Shown piece by piece: positions 42,431-45,621 of a DNA stretch of 45,621 bases. Below the pieces are notes generated by a model, which did not search any database, was not told the origin of the DNA, and saw nothing but the letters and a program-made list of their open reading frames with translations. This stretch comes from Bacillota bacterium (GTDB lineage Bacteria; Bacillota; Limnochordia; DTU080). How positions within the stretch are numbered: position 1 is the first letter of the stretch; every line of letters begins with the position of its first letter. The position numbers were made by a program, and so were the translations under genes. The stretch covers positions 1 through 45,621 of the forward strand of contig DULU01000076.1 in NCBI GenBank assembly GCA_012840225.1. The letters run 5' to 3'.

Positions 42431-43507
42431 TTGGAGAAATTCGCATTCATCATACACCCGCTCGAGACAAAAGACGTGGCGCGTAAATTCCCCTTCATCT
42501 CCAGATGGCCGGAAGCGCTGGTGGAAAAAGCACTGCAATTCGTGCCGCCCCTCACCGCTTCCCATATCACCGGAGTAAAATCGGCCACCGGCACGGAAGC
42601 GGAAGGCTGGTTCATCGGCGTGCCGCTCACACCCAAGATGATGATGAACGGCATGCCGGAGAAGCAAGTGCTGGCCAAGATCATCGCGGCCGGCAGAAAG
42701 GCGGAAGAGCATGGGGCGCAAATCGTGGGTCTGGGGGCTTTTACTTCCATCGTCGGGGATGCCGGGGTGACGATAGCCAATAACCTCAACATCGCCGTGA
42801 CCACAGGTAACACCTACACGGTGGCCACCGCCCTGCAGGGCGTGCAATACGCCGCCGGATTGATGGAGGTGGATCTGAGCCGCACCAGGGTAGCCATATT
42901 AGGTGCCACCGGTTCCATCGGCAAAGCCTGCGCCCGCATTATGGCCGGTTTCGGCTATCCTATCACCTTGGTGGCCCGCGACAAGAGGCGCCTGGAAGAT
43001 ACGCAGGCCATCATTTATGCCGAGAGCGGGAACCAGGCGAAGATTGAAACCGACTTGCCGCAGGCGGTAAGAGAAGCCGGGGTGGTCATCGCTGTGACCA
43101 GCGCTCTGGAAGCGGTGGTCGATGCCGCCGATCTGCAACCGGGGGCCATTGTGTGCGACGTAAGCCGGCCGCGCAATGTCTCCAAGCTGGTAGCGGAAAG
43201 CAGAAAGGATGTTTTGGTCTTTGAAGGCGGAGTAGTGGCGGTGCCCGGGGATGTGGACTTCCACTTCAATTTTGGTTTCCCGCCGCGCACCTCCTATGCC
43301 TGCATGGCAGAGACCATGATCCTCGCCCTGGAGCAGCGCTATGAAAACTACAGCCTGGGTCGGGACATCGAGCTGGATAAAGTGCGCGAAATCTCCCTTC
43401 TGGCCGAAAAGCACGGCTTTAAGCTGGCCGGTCTGCGCAGTTTTGAACGCGCCCTGACCGAGGCCGACATCATGGCCGTCAAACAGCAAGTCAAGGTGGG
43501 GAAGTAA
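42431..43507 (+). CDS. acyl-ACP reductase-like (AAR-like) NAD(P)-dependent oxidoreductase
   Basis: A 358-residue protein that I align by eye with cyanobacterial long-chain acyl-ACP reductase. Shared blocks are the opening FAFIIHPLETKDVARKFP, VGLGAFTSIVGDAG (cyanobacteria: SALGGFTSIIF), TTGNTYTVATAL (FTTGNTHTAY), the Rossmann loop GATGSIG at 158-164, VFEGGVVAVPGDVDF (NGGVVEHCFDIDW) and SYACMAETM (MFACFAEAM). The last carries C291, matching the catalytic Cys that forms the acyl-thioester in the cyanobacterial enzyme. The expected reaction is reduction of acyl-ACP or acyl-CoA to fatty aldehyde. TTG 42431 starts with AGGAGGAAG upstream, 61 bases after the middle gene. Substrate and partner are not known from sequence. 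Confidence 0.75.
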   Translation: MEKFAFIIHPLETKDVARKFPFISRWPEALVEKALQFVPPLTASHITGVKSATGTEAEGWFIGVPLTPKMMMNGMPEKQVLAKIIAAGRKAEEHGAQIVGLGAFTSIVGDAGVTIANNLNIAVTTGNTYTVATALQGVQYAAGLMEVDLSRTRVAILGATGSIGKACARIMAGFGYPITLVARDKRRLEDTQAIIYAESGNQAKIETDLPQAVREAGVVIAVTSALEAVVDAADLQPGAIVCDVSRPRNVSKLVAESRKDVLVFEGGVVAVPGDVDFHFNFGFPPRTSYACMAETMILALEQRYENYSLGRDIELDKVREISLLAEKHGFKLAGLRSFERALTEADIMAVKQQVKVGK

Positions 43508-43520
43508 TTCGTTTTTCGCC

Positions 43521-43550
43521 TTGACACTATCTCCTGTACTGATATATAAT
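43521..43550 (+). promoter_or_regulatory. strong sigma-A promoter of greA
   Basis: TTGACA at 43521-43526, an 18-base spacer, TATAAT at 43545-43550: both hexamers are consensus. The transcript would begin near 43557, leaving a leader of about 180 bases before greA. Confidence 0.8.
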
Positions 43551-43563
43551 CCTCCCTGAACAC

Positions 43564-43593
43564 GCGCTGATGGAAGTGGATTTCCATCAGCGC
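43564..43593 (+). ncRNA. structured 5' leader hairpin of greA
   Basis: GCGCTGATGGAA (43564-43575) and TTCCATCAGCGC (43582-43593) form a perfect 12-base stem with a six-base loop, starting a few bases after the expected transcript start. No T-run follows, so it is not a terminator. It may be an RNA-stability or regulatory element. Confidence 0.45.
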
Positions 43594-43736
43594 AGCCTGC
43601 TATATGGCCTTCACTAGTCATACCGGCACCGGTTAATACACGCGGTGTCATAGATGTCAAATGGTCCCTGCCATAACTCCAAGAGGGGTTTTGCTGGGGC
43701 TATTCTTTCGATTAAGAAAGGAAGTACGCCCTACAG

Positions 43737-44213
43737 ATGGCAGAAAAGGAAGTATTGCTCACACAAAACGGTTTGTCCAAGCTGGAAAAGGAACTTGAAC
43801 ATCTGAAAACGGTAAAGCGTAGGGAGGTGGCCGCGCGCATAAAACACGCGTTGGAGTTCGGTGATATCTCCGAAAACTCGGAATATGATGACGCTAAGAA
43901 CGAACAGGCCTTTATTGAGGGGCGCATTGCCAACCTCGAGAGGTTATTGCGCAACGCCAGGTTGATCGATGCGGAAGAAACCGACGAGAACGTCGTGACC
44001 GTCGGCTCCAAGGTGAAGCTGAAGGACCTGGAATTTGGCGATGAATATGAATATATCCTGGTAGGATCAGCGGAAGCGGATCCTTCTCATAACAAGATCA
44101 GCAATGAGTCTCCTGTCGGGCAGGCGGTGATCGGCAAGCAGGTCGGGGCGATCGTCGAAGTGAATGCCCCTGCCGGCTTGCTCAAGTTCCAGATCACTTC
44201 GGTTACCAGATAA
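43737..44213 (+). CDS. greA: transcription elongation factor GreA
   Basis: A 158-residue GreA. The N-terminal coiled coil ([24 protein letters not shown]) ends in [17 protein letters not shown], whose Asp and Glu at the hairpin tip enter the RNA polymerase secondary channel to trigger cleavage of backtracked RNA. The C-terminal FKBP-like domain has [22 protein letters not shown]. The ribosome site AAAGGAAG is further from the ATG than usual (about 13 bases), which, with the long leader, may allow regulation. lysS, often next in Bacillota, is not here. Confidence 0.96.
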   Translation: MAEKEVLLTQNGLSKLEKELEHLKTVKRREVAARIKHALEFGDISENSEYDDAKNEQAFIEGRIANLERLLRNARLIDAEETDENVVTVGSKVKLKDLEFGDEYEYILVGSAEADPSHNKISNESPVGQAVIGKQVGAIVEVNAPAGLLKFQITSVTR

Positions 44214-44216
44214 GAG

Positions 44217-44942
44217 ATGAAGATGGAGTTTTTGTCCGGCATAAAGGCAGGTATTCCCATCATGGCGGGATACCTGCCTCTTGCTTTTGCTTACGGGGTT
44301 TTGGCGACGGCCTGGGGGCTGACGCCGGCGGCCACTGTGGCCATGTCTGTTTTTGTATATGCCGGCGCCAGCCAATTCCTGGCCATCGGTCTTCTGGCGG
44401 CTGAGGCTACCCTGTCCACCATTGTATTGTCCACCTTTATCCTCAATCTGCGTCATGTCCTGATGGCGCTGACGCTGAGCGCCGGATGGCGGCATTTTGG
44501 ACGTTGGCGCCTGGTGGTTGCCGCCGCCCACTTGACCGATGAAACCTTCGCCGTCATCACCGCTGCACCGCCCGAGCAACAGCCGCCCTCCTCCGGCTGG
44601 CTATATGGCTTGCAGCTTTCGGCTTATCTTTCCTGGGTTGCCGGCAGCGCCGCCGGAGCCATGCTGGGCCACCTGGCTCCCGAGCCGGCCGTTTATGGCC
44701 TGGATTTTGCCTTGCCCGCCATGTTCCTGGCCTTGATGGTTTTGCAGATCACCGATCGGGCCAAAGCTTTGGCAGCTTTGGCGGCGGTGGTCATTTATCG
44801 CCTATCGTTGCTCTTCTGCGCGTCTCACTGGGCGGTGTTGCTCGCCGCCTGCCTGGCCGGAGGACTGGCCGCCTTCTGGTTCGCCCCCAAGGCGGCCGAT
44901 ACCGGTAATAATAAAAGCTTACATACAAACCCAAGCCGGTAG
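44217..44942 (+). CDS. azlC: AzlC-type branched-chain amino acid exporter, large subunit
   Basis: A 241-residue membrane protein with seven or so helices and the AzlC motif FAYGVLATAWGLTP..SVFVYAGASQF, then LSTFILNLRHVLMALTLS and HLTDETFAV. Together with AzlD it forms a two-part exporter of branched-chain or related amino acids. It starts four bases after greA ends (ATG 44217, or 44223), so it may be cotranscribed from the greA promoter. A polar tail ends the protein. Confidence 0.9.
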   Translation: MKMEFLSGIKAGIPIMAGYLPLAFAYGVLATAWGLTPAATVAMSVFVYAGASQFLAIGLLAAEATLSTIVLSTFILNLRHVLMALTLSAGWRHFGRWRLVVAAAHLTDETFAVITAAPPEQQPPSSGWLYGLQLSAYLSWVAGSAAGAMLGHLAPEPAVYGLDFALPAMFLALMVLQITDRAKALAALAAVVIYRLSLLFCASHWAVLLAACLAGGLAAFWFAPKAADTGNNKSLHTNPSR

Positions 44943-44957
44943 CTGAGTGATGCCTAT

Positions 44958-45290
44958 ATGATTAAGGATATTAATATATGGTTATTGATTGCCGGCATGA
45001 CCCTCGTCACCTTTTTGCCCCGGGTCTTGCCTTTTTTACTGCTGACGGGCCGGCAATTGCCTCCGGCCTTCAGCAGGTGGTTGAGTTTTATCCCGGTGGC
45101 ATTGATGAGTGCCTTGTTGTGCGCCGGCCTCACCGCCGGCGAGGTCGAACCGCAGATCTTCGGCTGGCGGCAGGATTATCTTCTGGCCTGTCTGCCGGCC
45201 GTGGCGGTGGCCGTGTGGCGCAAGAGCATCTTGTTGACGGTAGCGGTAGGCATGGCCGTTCTTTGGCTTTTGCGCTTTTGGCTCTACTGA
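44958..45290 (+). CDS. azlD: AzlD-type branched-chain amino acid transport, small subunit
   Basis: A 110-residue membrane protein with four helices. WLLIAGMTLVTFLPRVLPFLLL is the AzlD opening, with IPVALMSALLCAGLT and a C-terminal LLTVAVGMAVLWLLRF. It partners AzlC, 15 bases upstream. The ribosome site is weak, consistent with coupling. Confidence 0.88.
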   Translation: MIKDINIWLLIAGMTLVTFLPRVLPFLLLTGRQLPPAFSRWLSFIPVALMSALLCAGLTAGEVEPQIFGWRQDYLLACLPAVAVAVWRKSILLTVAVGMAVLWLLRFWLY

Positions 45291-45414
45291 AAAGAGCGGG
45301 CCGGAAATGGAAGAAAAGCGGCGGAAAAAGAGATTTGCGGAGCATAATTAAGATAGGTGGTTTTGGGCACCATATTTTCTGCCTGGTTTTTTCGATTTAG
45401 GGGTTAAAAGGTAA

Positions 45415-45443
45415 TTGACCCCGGACTGCACTCATGCTATTAT
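45415..45443 (+). promoter_or_regulatory. promoter of a probable rRNA operon
   Basis: TTGACC at 45415-45420, 17 bases, TATTAT at 45438-45443 with TG two bases before. It directs transcription into the leader that follows. The 124 bases between azlD and this promoter show no gene. Confidence 0.6.
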
Positions 45444-45621
45444 CAAGAAGTCGCTGCTGCGAGCCGCAGCAAAAGTGCTCGCAGAACGAGTGGCAAGCGG
45501 TCCTTGACAACTAAACAGCGTGGTAAATGAGAAGCCTTGCGAAAAAAATAGGCTTTTTGGAAACCCGGAAAGGAGCTCTTTTGGAGATGCGGGGCGGACA
45601 TGAGTCCGGTCCCGGTGAGAA
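45444..45621 (+). other. probable rRNA operon leader with boxA-like element (16S expected beyond the window)
   Basis: A non-coding segment with hairpins (GCTGCG/CGCAGC near 45455 and CTCG/CGAG near 45480) and TCCTTGACAACTAAACAG at about 45501-45518, closely like the boxA-type sequence of Gram-positive pre-rRNA leaders (CTTTGAAAACTAAA). It is followed by a GCCT..AGGC hairpin with A and T runs (about 45534-45560). No 16S start is in the window, so the rRNA gene is inferred to lie just downstream. Confidence 0.5.

Noticed and set aside
44978-45400. Plus-strand frame overlapping azlD in another register
   Set aside because: azlD motifs and membrane helices occupy the region; the alternative has no hydrophobic or family pattern.
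45444-45621. Start of 16S rRNA within the window
   Set aside because: The standard 16S opening is not present before the window ends; only leader-like sequence is seen.

Overview
The window is a stretch of GC-rich chromosome that looks like a Bacillota (Firmicutes) genome of the Clostridia type, probably an anaerobe near the Peptococcaceae/Moorella groups. The placement rests on gene order and families: a decarboxylase-tmk-holB-ricT(yaaT)-rsmI-abrB-metG-tatD run that matches the Bacillus yaaO-to-yabD region, an AbrB with a CxxC..CxxC tail, Rex, a pyrG..rho..rpmE block, and strong AAGGAGG ribosome sites with many GTG and TTG starts. No mobile element, prophage or CRISPR array is visible. The exact lineage is inference.

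Layout. (1) 1-10110: tail of a ROK kinase, then the housekeeping run SpeA-like decarboxylase, Tmk, HolB, RicT, RsmI; AbrB and a DUF441 membrane protein on the minus strand; MetG and TatD. (2) 10168-14026: a terminator, a divergent endonuclease III-like Fe-S protein, PlsY, a PAP2 phosphatase, a DUF421 protein and four single-copy tRNA genes, all with C34 anticodons (Val-CAC, Thr-CGT, Gly-CCC, Arg-CCG). (3) 14094-20711: VTT/DedA protein, a 42-residue small ORF, FolD, a secreted EEP-family phosphodiesterase, HtrA protease, RlmH, Rex, a polyprenyl diphosphate synthase and Ndk. (4) 20649-31712 (minus): a tightly coupled seven-gene MoxR/DUF58/vWA operon with a large membrane-anchored protein and an ABC-2-like permease but no ABC ATPase. 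(5) 31853-40837: SpeE-SpeB, a DUF624-like membrane protein, PyrG, a bifunctional-nuclease-domain protein, Rho, a LysM/M23 peptidase, L31 and a Dus enzyme. (6) 40812-43507: an apparently self-regulated trio, namely a helix-turn-helix regulator, a Rossmann-like protein of unknown role, and a clear relative of cyanobacterial acyl-ACP reductase. (7) 43521-45621: GreA behind a strong promoter with a structured leader, AzlC-AzlD, and the promoter and leader of a probable rRNA operon whose 16S gene should begin just past the window.

How the parts work together. SpeA, SpeE and SpeB could make polyamines from arginine. Tmk, Ndk, PyrG and FolD supply nucleotides and one-carbon units. Rho, GreA, RicT, Rex and AbrB serve transcription, RNA turnover and redox or growth-phase control.

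The two most promising little-described systems are the acyl-ACP-reductase-like trio, with a paired TGTGCACA element on its own promoter, and the MoxR/vWA envelope operon. All functional calls come from reading the sequence; no database search was run.
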